DNA from: Metallyticus violacea
Taxonomy: Eukaryota; Arthropoda; Insecta; Mantodea; Metallyticidae
Assembly: GCA_030762175.1 (NCBI GenBank)
Contig: CM060837.1
Span: 6,590,001-6,654,000 of the forward strand
Length of the DNA: 64,000 nucleotides
Direction of reading: 5' to 3'
The notes below the pieces were generated by a model. It made no database searches. It was not told where the DNA came from and saw nothing but the letters and a program-made list of their open reading frames with translations. Positions within the stretch are counted from its first letter, which is position 1. Every line of letters begins with the position of its first letter. A program made the translations under genes and the position numbers. Of the stretch, positions 46,471 to 57,119 are shown in pieces.

Positions 46471-47668
46471 ATTTTGCAATACACTTCTCCATCTTTGAAT
46501 TAGCATTCCAATCCCCCCCTCCCAAATAGTCTGAAGTATTGTCTGCAAAATGTGCATAAACAGCATCCATTATTTTTTTTCGTCACACTTAAATTTCTTT
46601 CCTCGAAGATCCTTCTTGAGTTTTGAGAAGAGGAAATAATCGCTGGGAGCTAGATCTGGGCTGTAGGGTGGATAGTCGATCACCTTTTAGTCAAATTACT
46701 TCACATTTCTTTTATAATAAGAGCTGGGTACACAAGAGCGTTGTCGTCAAGAAGACGCACACCACCACTCAGCTTTCCTCGTCTTTCTTCTTTGATGGAA
46801 GCGCGTAGTCGGTGCAGTAGGCAGCATAGTACTCCACATTTACTGCGGTGTTCCTCTCCTTATAGTCAGTGAAGAGTATTCCTTCACAGTCCCAAAAGAT
46901 TGTGGTCATGATCTTCTTGGTTGACTGAGTGACCTTGGCCTTTAGAGGCGGTGCTTCGCCAGGTTTACCCCACTCCATTGATTCTCTTTTAGACGAGGGA
47001 TCATATTAGAGGACCATAGTTTCATCTCCTGTAACAATGGTTTGCAGAGCTTCTCTCTCGTTGCCACGGCAGAGCTCCAAAAATGCCTGACGACAGATGA
47101 CTCGTTGCTGCTTTTGAACTGAGAAAAGAAGTCTAGGTACCCATCTTGCACTAACCTTATTCTTGTTTAAATGTTCATGAATAATTCGAAGGGCTGTTGT
47201 TTTAGAAAGGCCCAACCTTGCTGCTATTTGTGTAACTTTGAGCCGCCGGTCTTCCATAATTTCTCCTTCCACAAGAGCGAGCGATGTTTTCAGGAGTGAG
47301 CACCTCCAACGGCAGACCTGCACGCTCTTCGTCTTCAATGCTTTCTCGACCCATTCGAATACGTTTGGCCTATTCTTTTACGGTAGAATGTGAGAGGGAT
47401 GCTTCCCCACATACACCGTCCAATCGCTGTTTAATTTCATTTGAAGCAAGTCGTTCTTTTGTGAAGAACTTAATAACAGCTCGAAACTCCATTTTTAACA
47501 TGCCACAATCGTCTACACATAGCCTTCTTTATGCAACTATATCTGAACAAGTGAACACGGTGGAGCGGAAGTTACAGTTGCAATAAATTACCTAATAGAT
47601 AGGATATGACACCAGATAAGGGTTTTGTGAAGGCGATAATCTTTGTCGGCGAGCCGGAAACTTGTGTA
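46470..47668 (-). mobile_element. mariner element, 3-prime truncated
   Basis: The upstream end carries GCCGGAAACTT followed by TA at 47667-47668. The terminal region 47590-47668 is matched at 63370-63450. The downstream end is cut at the SINE-A junction near 46470. A transposase pseudogene fills the element. Confidence 0.8.
46475..47501 (-). pseudogene. mariner transposase, well readable
   Basis: The N-terminus at 47501 reads MLKMEFRAVIKFFTKE, then SNEIKQRLDGVCGE and a linker with DEERAGLP. The second helix-turn-helix reads KVTQIAARLGLSKTTALRI, followed by ARWVPRLL (about 47140). TGDETMV contains the first catalytic Asp (about 47010), followed by WGKPGEAPPLKAKVTQS and IFWDCEGILFTDY. The second Asp is in LLDDNALV (about 46745), where the usual His is Asp. 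The third is in YPPYSPDLAPSDYFLF (about 46650). It has stops and at least two frameshifts. It is truncated at the C-terminal end near NSKMEKCIAKF. Confidence 0.85.
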
Positions 47669-48935
47669 CCTACCCTCCAATTATTTAGCTAGCCAATAAA
47701 ATAAAATAACTAAAACATTTTAACAACAAGATAATCTGTTAACATATAATAAACAAAGGGACAAAATAAGTAAATCACGGGATTTACCCCTCCCCTTAAA
47801 GTTTTAAAGTTTTAATGTATCATTTCATCTCATGTATCATCGGTGCCCACAGCCTGTGATGCCTCGGTAGTTAAAACGGTAATGAAAAATGTGATGTTTG
47901 TGTCTTTTAAAGAGCTGATGTTATTTCCATTCCTTGTGAATGTGAGCAACTATAATGATGGCGGATGTGCATGACGTCATAGCTATCCCACGAATACTCT
48001 AGTAAGAAAGAGTTTTAACTGTTATTATTAGCAATTTGTTGCATAAAATACACTATACATTTTGTTTTTGATTTGCTTGAGGCACTAGATAATAAAAACG
48101 TAAAAATAATAGTATTTTCCGCCATTTTTCACGTTCTCTTAGCTTTATCGGAAGCTACAGATGCTGTCGTTAATTCCGCTACCTGCGTATACTCAACTTT
48201 CAATTATTCGGACACGTGTGTTCCCAGGCTCTGTTGTTTAACTCTCTCCCCGGCAGAGTATTGTATCTTTCGACCTTTAATAGATTTGAATGGCTGTGTG
48301 ACCACGGTGCTTTGGAAGGAAATTTCACCATGTGATACGGCACGGGAGAGTTGGAAAATTGAACCTAAATGTTGGAAGGGGGGTCCCTGTGCAGCCGATA
48401 CCAACAATGGCCATATTAATTATTGTTTACTACTATCGCACGGTGTATGAAGTGTTTATCGATACACCGGGCCGCTGGTGGCGAGCTGGGAAACGAATAA
48501 CAACCGTCATTTCCTCTGCGGTGTAACAAAACTATCGGGAATATATTGCTACAGTATGCGGAACCCTGATACAGTAGCATAGTGGGCATGGTCCTCTGGG
48601 AGTCGGGCAAGAGTGACGTTTCTATTCAAACGAGTACCTGTAGTGTTTCCACTTCTAAAAGCCTTTGAGGTAGTGCGACTGACACTAACAACTCTGTTTA
48701 TAAATTAATTATACAAAAAAGTAGCAGCCTGGTTACTGCAAAAGTGAGGTTAGATTTCTCTAACAGTAAGCCACGAAAGACGTTCTTTGTCGTGTTTAAC
48801 GACCTCCAGAAACTGTCTCGACCTAAACCGAGTTTCAAATGGTCCTATATTTGACAATTTGTTAGATTATGCACAAAAAATGATCAATTTGTTCGAAAAT
48901 AATTGGGATACCAAGAATATACAAAACAAATATAT
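47669..48935. other. unassigned DNA with one SINE-A scrap
   Basis: Apart from the SINE-A fragment at 47813, nothing is recognised. The region 48110-48640 is less AT-rich and has open frames on both strands. The longest, 125 codons at 48073-48450 on plus, contains eleven cysteines but no domain I know. Confidence 0.35.
47813..47883 (+). mobile_element. SINE-A tail fragment
   Basis: ATCATTTCATCTCATGTATC, CCTGTGATGCCTCGGTAG and TTAAAACGG match the last 70 bp of the family. Confidence 0.85.
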
Positions 48936-48949
48936 CGGTCCTGGTGGTG

Positions 48950-48960
48950 TAGTGGTAACC
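48950..48960 (+). promoter_or_regulatory. Pol III A box of SINE-B
   Basis: TAGTGGTAACC fits the A-box consensus of tRNA promoters. Confidence 0.7.
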
Positions 48961-48988
48961 ATACCTGCTTTCTAAACCTAAGGTCGCG

Positions 48989-48999
48989 GGTTCAAACTC
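48989..48999 (+). promoter_or_regulatory. Pol III B box of SINE-B
   Basis: GGTTCAAACTC fits the B-box consensus with one change near the end; other copies have GGTTCAAACCC or GGTTCGAACCC. Confidence 0.75.
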
Positions 49000-49499
49000 G
49001 GCCAGGAACGATGAATTTTTAGCACGTAAAAATCCTAAGTATGGCGTCCTTCGAAAGGGAAGTAAAGCCATAGGTCCCATGTCGTACATTTGCGTCACGA
49101 AAAAGAACCTCAAGCCTGAAAGAAGAGGCCTCTGAGTAAAATTTGTCGGTCGTTTCACGCCCTAAACCTATTGGGACGCTGATGACCTGAGATGTTAAAG
49201 AGCGTTCGTAAATAAAACAAATCAATCAATCAAAATAAATATGGGCACCAATATGTTATTCATAAAAAATGACGACACATTGTGGTTAAAATTAAAAAGA
49301 AAAGAGGTAAGCAAGTACGTTTATAAAGCTATCACTAAAGATATACAGAAATAATTTGTGTCATATGTTCAGGAAATCATGCAGAGTAAAATAGTAACAC
49401 AAAATAGTAAATTCCAAAACTGTTAAATCTTTATAATGATGAAATTCTTTACGAGATTCAAAGAGAAAAGATGAATTTAAAGTAATAATAAATAATAAA

Positions 49500-50030
49500 G
49501 AAATACTACGGAAAAAAAGGATTTCCAAGTACTATGATCAAGCTAATTCAGAGCATATATAAAAGTTCCATAATTAAGATTGACAACGGCGTTAGAATTA
49601 GAAACAAAATCAAGTCTAGAGTAACGTTCTGTAGACCATTTTGCGCTAAATACTATAGCCACTAGATGCAAAATATAAGTACTAAATTTGGGCTGCAGGG
49701 GTGGAAAGAGGACTCAGAGAGACCTGAGTGGCAATGAAAAGAGCAAGGTTGTGAATATCAGCAGGCAGGAAAACGAAACAGAATGTAACATTCAAGTCTC
49801 CATGCGATAAAGAAGTATATATGCTCTCTCTAGGGAGAAAGGCAAGATCAGGAATGGCCTGGTTTAGACTGGAAAGTTTAAAGGCTCAAAACACAACGAA
49901 TGCTTCAGGTAGGAGAATTTGTCCAGTTTGTGGAGGGGATGAGAAATGGGTACATATTCTGGAGAATGTATCCACTGGGAATACCTGGAAAAAACGCTGT
50001 TCCCAAAAAACATTTTAAGCCAATTAAAGG
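49500..50030 (+). mobile_element. LINE fragment with large internal deletion
   Basis: Near 49512-49620 the plus strand reads STMIKLIQSIYKSSIIKIDN and GVRIRNKIKSRVT, the segment just before the RQGCPLSP region of endonuclease/reverse-transcriptase LINEs. The catalytic core is then missing, and by 49821 the text is LSLGRKARSGMAWFRL, followed by GRRICPVCGGDEKWVHIL, a C-terminal cysteine-histidine motif typical of these elements. The copy has therefore lost the YADD-bearing centre. The clade is not certain. Confidence 0.75.
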
Positions 50031-50249
50031 TCGATTGGCGTGCTGGGAGCTGTTTTAGCGAACCACACTGATTGGTTGGATATGGGCGTTTACCTAACCA
50101 AAATGCGCGAAGCTAGAAGCAAGTTATTCTCTGGAACTACACACTTAGTGAATATCAGTTAACATTTCTTTGTATGTTATATCCAAAAATTTTCCTTCTT
50201 CGATTGTTTTTAACTGTACTGTACAAATATTTCTAGGGTAGTAATACTA

Positions 50250-51285
50250 TCAGGAGGAAGAATAGGAAACAAGAAATGAATCGTAACTAACAGTTGAAAT
50301 GTTAACGAAAGAGGAAGGGATTTTTATTTTAAATGTCGGTTACCAACGAGATTTAAGTGGTGTACTGAGGGAATAAAGAGAACATTTCGAGTTAGATCTA
50401 CCATCACATAAGGATGTTCACAATATATTTCACAAATTTGAAATTAAAGGTGCTGTTTTGAATGTACCTCGCAGTGGGTGACCTAGGACAGCATGGGCTG
50501 TGGAAAGTGAACTCAATATCTGTCTGGCTGTCACGACTAGTCCAAAAAAAGTCCACAAGCGGTAGAATTTCCAGCAATATCACGTCGGTCAATCCAAAGG
50601 ATAAGTTCAAAATGCACATTTGTCAGATACATGGTTTGTTGGGAGATGACCTATTAATTTTTTGAAAATATACTCGATCAGTATCTATATGACCCCAATT
50701 TCTTTCAAAGCAGCATGAGGTCTCCTTTAAACTATCAGGACATGTAAACTGACATAACTGTACTTGCGGCACACGGAAAACCATCATGTTATTTTGGAGT
50801 AAGTGCTAAATCAACCTGGCGTAAAAATGTACGGTGCAATATTGACATGACGCATAATTGGGCTGAAGTTTATTGATGGTAACAAGCACTTAGCTCTACT
50901 TCAAGAGATTACACCTGCATTTTGACAACTTTAAACAACTCTACTTCCGGCGTGATGGAACTCCTGCTCATTATGTCACAGTGGCCCAGGTTACGCTGAT
51001 AACGTTTTCAATAGAAAAGTGCTTGGAGTTGTGCAACAATTAAATTCCCGCCAGGATTCCCTGGTCTTACCCCAATGGATTTCTTCCTTTGGGGCATGGA
51101 TAATGACAACGTGTATGAAAGGAAACCGCAAACTGACTATTTACATTGGGATGCTTTCCACAATCTGGATAACAACATTCAGTGTGTGTCAGGTGTACCA
51201 GGTAGACCCCAACGGTGCATTAATGCAGAAAGGAAGCAGTTTGAACATAAAAAAATGTGCAATCCTTTGTTAACTGAAGTTTAAG
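50250..51285 (+). pseudogene. DUF4817-like transposase, degraded long copy
   Basis: Reading across frames: RIKRTFRVRSTITHKDVHNI, FHKFEIKGAVLNVPRSG and CLAVTTSPKKSTSGRISSNI form the N-terminal helix-turn-helix half (about 50370-50580). The first acidic region is not readable; YFRRDGTPAHYV-like text near 50940-50980 holds the second. MDFFLWGMDNDNVYERKPQT near 51075-51134 and QRCINAERKQFEHKK near 51210-51254 hold the third and the C-terminus. The layout fits a complete transposase of this branch with many stops. No clear terminal repeats were seen. A deletion derivative of a related family lies 130 bp downstream. Confidence 0.7.
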
Positions 51286-51699
51286 TGTATAGTTACTTTT
51301 GTGCCATTTTATATTTGAAAATAATTTTATTTGCTGACGATCACGTTATTTTTTAAGAAGCGGAAGATAGTTTACAGAGGAATGTTGATAACCTGAAAGA
51401 TATCACGAAGATGTACCGAGGTGCCCAGAATGTATACCCACTTTCACAGTAGATATCTATTTAATATATTTCAAAGTTGAACCGAAAAATAGTAATATGT
51501 AGTATGATGTTCTGTAAACGGATGTGACTCACATACTTTATGATAGCGTTGCTACGTGGCAGGAAAATCAACAATGAAAAAATTAAACCAAGATTATCGT
51601 ATGATGTTCTGTAAACAGATGTGACTCAAATTACGTTATGCAAGCGTTGCTGCAACAAAAAAGCAACGAAGATTATCGTTTGAACAGCGGAAAACAATT

Positions 51700-52080
51700 T
51701 TGAAGTGGTATTGGAAAACCGAGAATGTTGTTGAAGTTCAAAGGCAATGGAGACGTGTGTACAGAACAGAACCGTCAACGCGAGTAACAATTGAACGCTT
51801 TCGAGACAAATTGGAGACTCATGGTACCGTATGCGATGTTCACAAGGACAGATCTGGGAGACCTCGCACAGCAACAAGGCCCACGCACTGGATCCAAAGC
51901 ACTAGATAGGACGAAGAGGTTCAATTCAGTTTCCACCGCGTTCTTCGGATCTAACTCCGTTGGACTTTTACCTATGGGGAACTCTTAAGGATGTTGTATA
52001 CCGTAGAAAAACCAGCTACACTGACAACACTTCGGGAAGAAATTGAAACGGCATGTGCTGAGGACACTTTCGCAAACGTC
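51700..52080 (+). pseudogene. transposase with central deletion
   Basis: The frame 51700-51909 encodes the DNA-binding half (KTENVVEVQRQWRRVYRTEP). It shifts frame into the C-terminal part, 51920-52080, with PLDFYLWG and EEIETACAEDTF. The catalytic centre is absent; two of three acidic positions are missing. It cannot act in transposition on its own, though the intact ends might be recognised by an enzyme from a complete copy elsewhere. Confidence 0.8.
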
Positions 52081-52125
52081 GCTGAATCAGCAGTTCAACG
52101 TACTCCAATTCTGAGAATTTTAGCT

Positions 52126-52165
52126 GTTTCTTTTTTTTTCTTCTTCTTCTTTTTTTCTTTGCTTG
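52126..52165 (+). repeat. T/C-rich simple sequence in transposon
   Basis: Expanded TTTTC and TTC units in the right subterminal region, the counterpart of the A-rich run in the 15434 copy. Confidence 0.7.
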
Positions 52166-52198
52166 AAGTGTGTACACACATTTTGGCAACTCTGCATA

Positions 52199-53155
52199 AT
52201 TTAATGTGTTATTCATAAAAAATTAAGAATTGAACACAAAACGAAATAAATCAAGATAAATGAATAGAACAATAAGGAGAACATTGAAGTACAAGACTTC
52301 AAAAGCAACTCAAATGAAATACTATTATGTAAGGATAGTGCCAATGACAACAAATGGAAGTAAAAACTTTGAATAGGTTAGACATGGAAAAAATAGAACC
52401 CCAGAGATGTTTTGTGTTTTTTTTGGAGGGGGGAGAGTACAGATATGGAATAATTGCATTAGAATATCACTGGAGTAAATGCATTTACTTTAGCGGTGAT
52501 TATACTGAAAAACAAAAGCAATGGTCAAGTTGAAAATTCGTTCTTTCACTCCAAATTTTCAGAGCGCCCTCGTTTATAGAAATGTAAATTTATTGTGTAT
52601 AAGTAATTTTATTGATTTTTGGCTTACTCGGAAAGCATTCAAGAAAATAAATGCCATAATAATGACATTTATTGTTAGTAGGACATGAAAGTGAACGGCG
52701 AAACACAGTATGCAGAAAATGCTTGAGGATGACACTATGCAACCTTTCAGGGGATCGGCTCACTGTTGAAGCGAAAGAGGTCAGCGTAGTGTTTTACGAG
52801 TTTTCGGGAACCTGGTGAAAAGTCCCGGTCGTAATGGACTGAGTGAGTGGCGTGTGTCAGACATAAATGTCAAGAGGAAATAACGAGAAAGTTTACCCCT
52901 AACGCGGGGGCCATTTATAACTGTCGCGTCCACTCGCTATCGCCCGCGTTACTCGCAAATTCCACAAGGTGACAAGTTCGTTCCTTCCACGCCTCGTACA
53001 GAGCGTTTAGTAAGAGAGCACTTTGCGGCACTGCAAAGGTTAAGGGTTCATATGACTGTTGATCGAGACACCGGTCATTAGTAAAAGACAAGTTACAGCA
53101 ATAGCACTTGTCTGTTTTGTTTTTAGTTCAGTAATCTCAGATATGGTTAATATAT
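52199..53155. other. unassigned intergenic DNA
   Basis: AT-rich to 52670, then less so to 53040. No motif recognised. Confidence 0.4.
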
Positions 53156-53429
53156 CCGTCCTGGTGGTGTAGTGGTAACCATACTTGCCTCCTAAACCCA
53201 AGATCGCGGGTTTAAACCCGGCCAGGATCGATGGATTTTTTTCGGGCGTAAAAATCATAATTAATGACTTCCTTCGGAAGGGAAGTAAAGCCCACGTCGA
53301 TAAAAAACCTCAAGGCTGAAAGAAGAGGCCTCTGAGCAAAATTTGTCTGCCGTTTCACGTCCTGAATTGAATGGGACCTGGGATGTTAAAGAGCGTCCGT
53401 AAATAAACCAAATCAAAAAAAAAAAAAAA
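53156..53429 (+). mobile_element. SINE-B copy, nearly full length
   Basis: The head CCGTCCTGGTGGTGTAGTGG, B box GGTTTAAACCC and body are intact with two short internal deletions. The tail AAATAAACCAAATC carries a poly(A) of about 15. It abuts the tandem-repeat remnant that follows. Confidence 0.92.
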
Positions 53430-53444
53430 GTATGTTACATTTCC

Positions 53445-53721
53445 CCCCAGTCCACCTTAACCGATGTCCTCAACGACTACAAAAAGTCTGTTTTCAGTCC
53501 AATTTCTCTGATTTTCAGCAACTAATTTTCATATTTTATTTAAATTGTATACACTAATTTTAGTCGCAAAAATGTTTTTAAATCTTGGGTTTCTGACAAA
53601 CCCCCACTCATATTAGCCCGATTTTGTTGATTTTCAGAAACTAATTCATTCCTCCATTTCAAAGGCATACACTCACTTTTGTTGAGAAAAAATAAAAACT
53701 GTGGTCTTTAGATCTTGTTCA
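53445..53721 (+). repeat. tandem-unit remnant, left part
   Basis: Two diverged units of the 14.4-kb array: the second opens at 53600 with ACCCCCACTCATATTAGCCC, and both contain CTGATTTTCAG-like and TTGAGAAAAAAT-like blocks. SINE-B at 53722 interrupts the second or third unit. Confidence 0.75.
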
Positions 53722-53990
53722 TTTGGTTTATTTACGGACGCTCTTTAAATTCTCAGGTCATCAGCGTCCCATTCAATTCAGGGCGAAAAACGACAGACAA
53801 ATTTTGCTCAGAGGTCTCTTCTTTCAGGCTTGAGATTCTTTTTCGTGCCGTAAATGTACGACACGGGACTCACAACTTTTTCCCTTCCGAAGAAAGCCAT
53901 ATTGGAGATTTTTAGACTCTTTCCGGGTTTGAACGCGCAATTTTGGGTTTATGAGGCAAGTATTGTTACCATTAAACCACCAGGACCGAT
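53722..53990 (-). mobile_element. SINE-B copy, inserted in tandem units
   Basis: A full-length minus-strand copy with head GGTCCTGGTGGTTTAATGGT at 53990 and tail TTTGGTTTATTTACGG at 53722. The A box is mutated (TTAATGGTAAC). Confidence 0.92.
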
Positions 53991-54139
53991 AGGTTATTTT
54001 CGCTTATGTTAACTCTCACCCTAATGATCAAGTTTTCCTGCTTAACGAACTCGGTAAATCTTTTATTCATTGATCGGTATGTGCCGAGTTTCGTTGAGAA
54101 AAACAAAAATTGCGGTCGCTAGAGCATTAACAGACATAA
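53991..54139 (+). repeat. tandem-unit remnant, right part (type B)
   Basis: It opens with TAACTCTCACCCTAATGATC at about 54010 and carries AACGAACTCGGTAAATC and GCGGTCGCTAGAGCATTAAC. It ends at TAACAGACATAA, the same terminus as the array at 15430. Confidence 0.75.
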
Positions 54140-55084
54140 AGAAACATTAATACTAGCAGTAAGTCTGTCATGTGTCACAATTTTGCATTACTCCCCGAAT
54201 ATAAGTGGGGTAAATATTCTTTAAAGATAAATATAAAACTTATAAGGATAATAATACAATGAAGAAGAAGAAACGGATAACATTAGGTGAAGATCGCAGT
54301 ATCTGCGGCAGAAATACTGCGGATATATCTCGTCACTTGTTTTTCTCATAGTTCACTTGTCACGATCCAGTTATAATGACTGGCAGGCAAATCAAACAAG
54401 AAGCGCCACTGCAAGGTTGGTAGCTCGTAAAATGAATTTTACCAGCCACCATTTTCTGGCCTAGTATCGCAACACTTTAGTGGAAATTTATCGAGGTCGG
54501 CAGTCGCCTGTTAAACACCGCACACCCTTCCACCCCTTCTTCAACAACTGCGCCTTGACGGGGGCATTTTTAATGCGGAAGGCCTGGGTGACAAACATAC
54601 CTTGTAAAAAATTAAAACTTACAGGTTTTTTTTTTATTTCCTTGGAGAATGTTTCTGTTTTATTCTCGCAGCCCCATCTTGTGTATTATTTATCGATTTC
54701 TCTTTATTTAACGAGCTATAGCATAGAGAGAGAGTCCGCTCAGAGCCTACACCGGATAAATTGCTGGTGAATGTTTAATATAACAGAGGCGGGTGGCGTT
54801 TCTGTTGCAGAGCTAAAGTACAGTGCGCTTTTCTCACGGGATTCGTTTCAACAACAAAAGAGAGAATCGCTTGTATTTACCTGAAGGTATTAATTAAAAA
54901 AAAAGTTAAGCCCCTAAGCAATATCAGGACAATATTTGGCAGTGTATTCATTTATTGTCACACTGGGGAACTGACGTCATGAAACCCTTGGAAGATGAAT
55001 TTCGTCTTGGTAGCCCAGAAAACTCTCATGCCTGCTTACTTGGGTAGAATCAGCTGTTCCAAAAACCGTAATACATGAAGTTTG
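54140..55084. other. unassigned intergenic DNA
   Basis: A less AT-rich patch lies at 54370-54600. The 96-codon frame at 54480-54770 has no motif I know. Confidence 0.35.
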
Positions 55085-55375
55085 CGTGTCTTCAAGCGTC
55101 CTCCATCAACTGCTGACAGCTGTCAAGATCGAAGTCTCGAAAAACGGAGGCATTTATCAACCATTCCAATAGGACATCAATGTATCGACACTACAGAATC
55201 GTAAAGCATGACCTGGCTTTCCAAACTCTTCAAACAATTCGGAATCAAAGCTGAGACATCTCTACTAAAGTAAAAAAGAAAGCATTGGACTGCTGATGCA
55301 TCCACTCTACTCTCCAGACCTGGCGCCATAGAACGTATCCTTAGTTGTTTATTACTCCCCAGCGTCAAATAACTA
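55085..55375 (+). pseudogene. possible mariner remnant
   Basis: Only LLMHPLYSPDLAP, the run before the third catalytic Asp of mariners, is readable near 55288-55329. The Asp itself is lost (NVSL follows a stop). Upstream text is too degraded to place. Confidence 0.4.
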
Positions 55376-55495
55376 ACTAGTATATTACTAAACTAGCCTA
55401 TTCCTTCCTAATATTTCAGGTAGCTGCTATTTTTGCTAGCATTCTAGTTTAATGCGTCGGCGAAGAATTTCCACGTTGTCAATATGTATTTTTAA

Positions 55496-55764
55496 ATGGT
55501 TTAACGCCCGTTTTTACTACTGAGGCACCACAGGCGTTGGACGATACATGAAATGATATAACACACTAGGAATGCATATTTTTTTTTTAAGGAAGGAAAC
55601 GTTTCAGACCTAAGTTTAGGGTATCTCCCCAGTATTTGCCAGATATGAGGACTGAAGAAAACCGGAAAAAACCTCATTTAGGGAGGACGGTTCTGGTGGG
55701 ATTCGAATCCCAGACCTCCCGCTCACGAGTCCGCGCCTTAACGACCTCGGTTACCCGTGACGGT
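55496..55764 (-). mobile_element. SINE-A copy, full length
   Basis: The head CCGTCACGGGTAACCGAGGT lies at 55764 and the GTTTAACGCCCG tail (plus-strand reading) at 55499. The copy sits immediately before the LINE fragment. Confidence 0.92.
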
Positions 55765-55769
55765 GATGG

Positions 55770-56365
55770 AATAGTCCTCACAAATGTGAGCCAATATATA
55801 TGCGAAGGACAACAGATTTCCTTCCATGATAAAATGGAAAAAGAAGTATAAAGAAGGATCTCATTAACCTGGAGAGCATTTTGGGCTCTTAAGTTTATAT
55901 TGTTAGACCAAACACTAATTAAGAAAATCAGATTCCAGACGCTCGAAACCTGTGTATTACTGTATGGGTGCCAGACATGGTCAATAACAAAGAAACAAAA
56001 GAACAAAATTCAAATATGCCAAAGAAAAATGCAACGCAAGATCCTAAGAATAAATTTGGAGGACAAAATGTCTATAGTATTAATAAATCAGTTATCTCAG
56101 ACAACAGACACCGCACAAATAGCTACCAGAAGCAAATGGCAATGGGGTGGTTACGTCGCAAGAATGCAGCACAATAGGTGGACCTACAAGATCTCCATGT
56201 GAGACCCCAGGAATACGAAAAAGACAGAAGAAGATGAACAGACCTCTCCAAGGAACATGCAAGAGTAGCAAGAGGAAGAGAGAAACGGAAATCTCTCGAG
56301 AAGCAACTAGTGCAATGAGAAATGGAGTAACCAAAGAGTGTCTTAAACAGCATACGAACAACTAG
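55770..56365 (+). mobile_element. LINE fragment, C-terminal reverse transcriptase
   Basis: The plus strand reads WRAFWALKFILLDQTLIKKI, then FQTLETCVLLYGCQTWSITK (55935-55990), KQKNKIQICQRKMQRKILRI (up to about 56050) and QWGGYVARMQHNRW (to about 56180). This is the conserved post-polymerase region of arthropod endonuclease/reverse-transcriptase LINEs, where LTYGCETW and GHVARM motifs are typical. The 100-codon frame 55900-56202 is largely intact, so this is a fairly young fragment. The upstream polymerase core is missing, and a SINE-A abuts the 5-prime side. The last part (56190-56365) is a purine-rich tail, also typical. Confidence 0.85.
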
Positions 56366-57119
56366 CGAGGAATAGCACACCACGTTAGGAAAAAGCGAAC
56401 TTTCCCTACTTGTTAAGATGTCTTTGTTCTTAAGGGAAACAATAGACTATCTTTATCTTTCACCTTTTTATAAACCGACTAACTCATAACCAGTACTTAC
56501 TTATGATTGTATGCAACAATTTGTTTTATATAATTTATTCCTGGCAGTGCTGTTCTCTTAAAGATATAGCGCACCACAAATGGGATTTGAAACCTGAACC
56601 CCAGTATAAATAAGTCTTACTAAGTTTTTAACTGCAATTTCACAGCGGTAGTAAAAGCTGTTCCGGTGCGCACACCAAGGATAAGAGTCGCTAGAGGGTT
56701 TTGGTTCCATTTCCAACGCATGCGGTTCTGCGGCATTCATTAGAGTCAGACATTCCGTAGTTTCTGTCTCCGTTGCACAGCTGCGCCTTTGTTTCTTATT
56801 TCCTCTCTTTTTTATTTCCCCTTACATTTTATTCTCTGGTATTTAATGCCCCTTTCTTTTGCTTTAATAATTATTTGATTTAGTATTTATTAGTTGTTAT
56901 TTAATACATTTTTTCTTGATATTTAAGCATTAGATCGGCTCAGAATCGTTTTCTATAGGTGTAAGGAAATTGATAATTTGTTTATACAAGGACCGCTATT
57001 TAATTTTTGAGATTTTAAAAAGCAATGAAAGGTTCTTGTTAACAAACCTGGAAAGGACGTGTGTTGATTAGTAACTATGCCGGAAGCTAGCGCGCGGCAC
57101 CGATTGTTGCAACTGCATC
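56366..57119. other. unassigned DNA
   Basis: No motif. A minus-strand frame at 56558-56740 is unsupported. Confidence 0.35.

Larger units (their letters stand above)
48936..49230 (+). mobile_element. SINE-B copy, full length
   Basis: The reference copy for this family. The head GGTCCTGGTGGTGTAGTGG resembles Glu/Asp/Gly tRNAs. A closing CCAGG pairs with the start, and the body carries TAAGTATGG-GTCCTTCG, CGTACATTTGCG, AAGAACCTCAAGCCTGAAAG and GACGCTGATGACCTGAGATG. The tail is GAGCGTTCGTAAATAAAAC plus ATCA repeats. It is flanked by CAAAACAAATAT (48922-48933) and CAAAATAAATAT (49231-49242), a 12-base target-site duplication with one mismatch. Confidence 0.93.
51414..52198 (+). mobile_element. 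DUF4817-like DNA transposon, deletion derivative 3
   Basis: The left end GAGGTGCCCAGAATGTATAC and right end CACATTTTGGCAACTC are imperfect inverted repeats flanked by TA (51414-51415 and 52197-52198). Near the left it has the duplicated 100-bp segment also seen at 15434 (GATGTTCTGTAAAC at about 51506 and 51603). The helix-turn-helix half reads VVEVQRQWRRVYRTEPSTR and FRDKLETHGTVCDVHKDRSG, then joins directly to the C-terminal half (SDLTPLDFYLWGTLKDVVYR). The deletion junction after GCACAGCAA is the same as in the 6424 copy. Confidence 0.88.

Noticed and set aside
48936..49010. Functional Glu/Asp/Gly tRNA gene
   Set aside because: Stem pairing is incomplete and the same head with the same body recurs nine times; it is a SINE.
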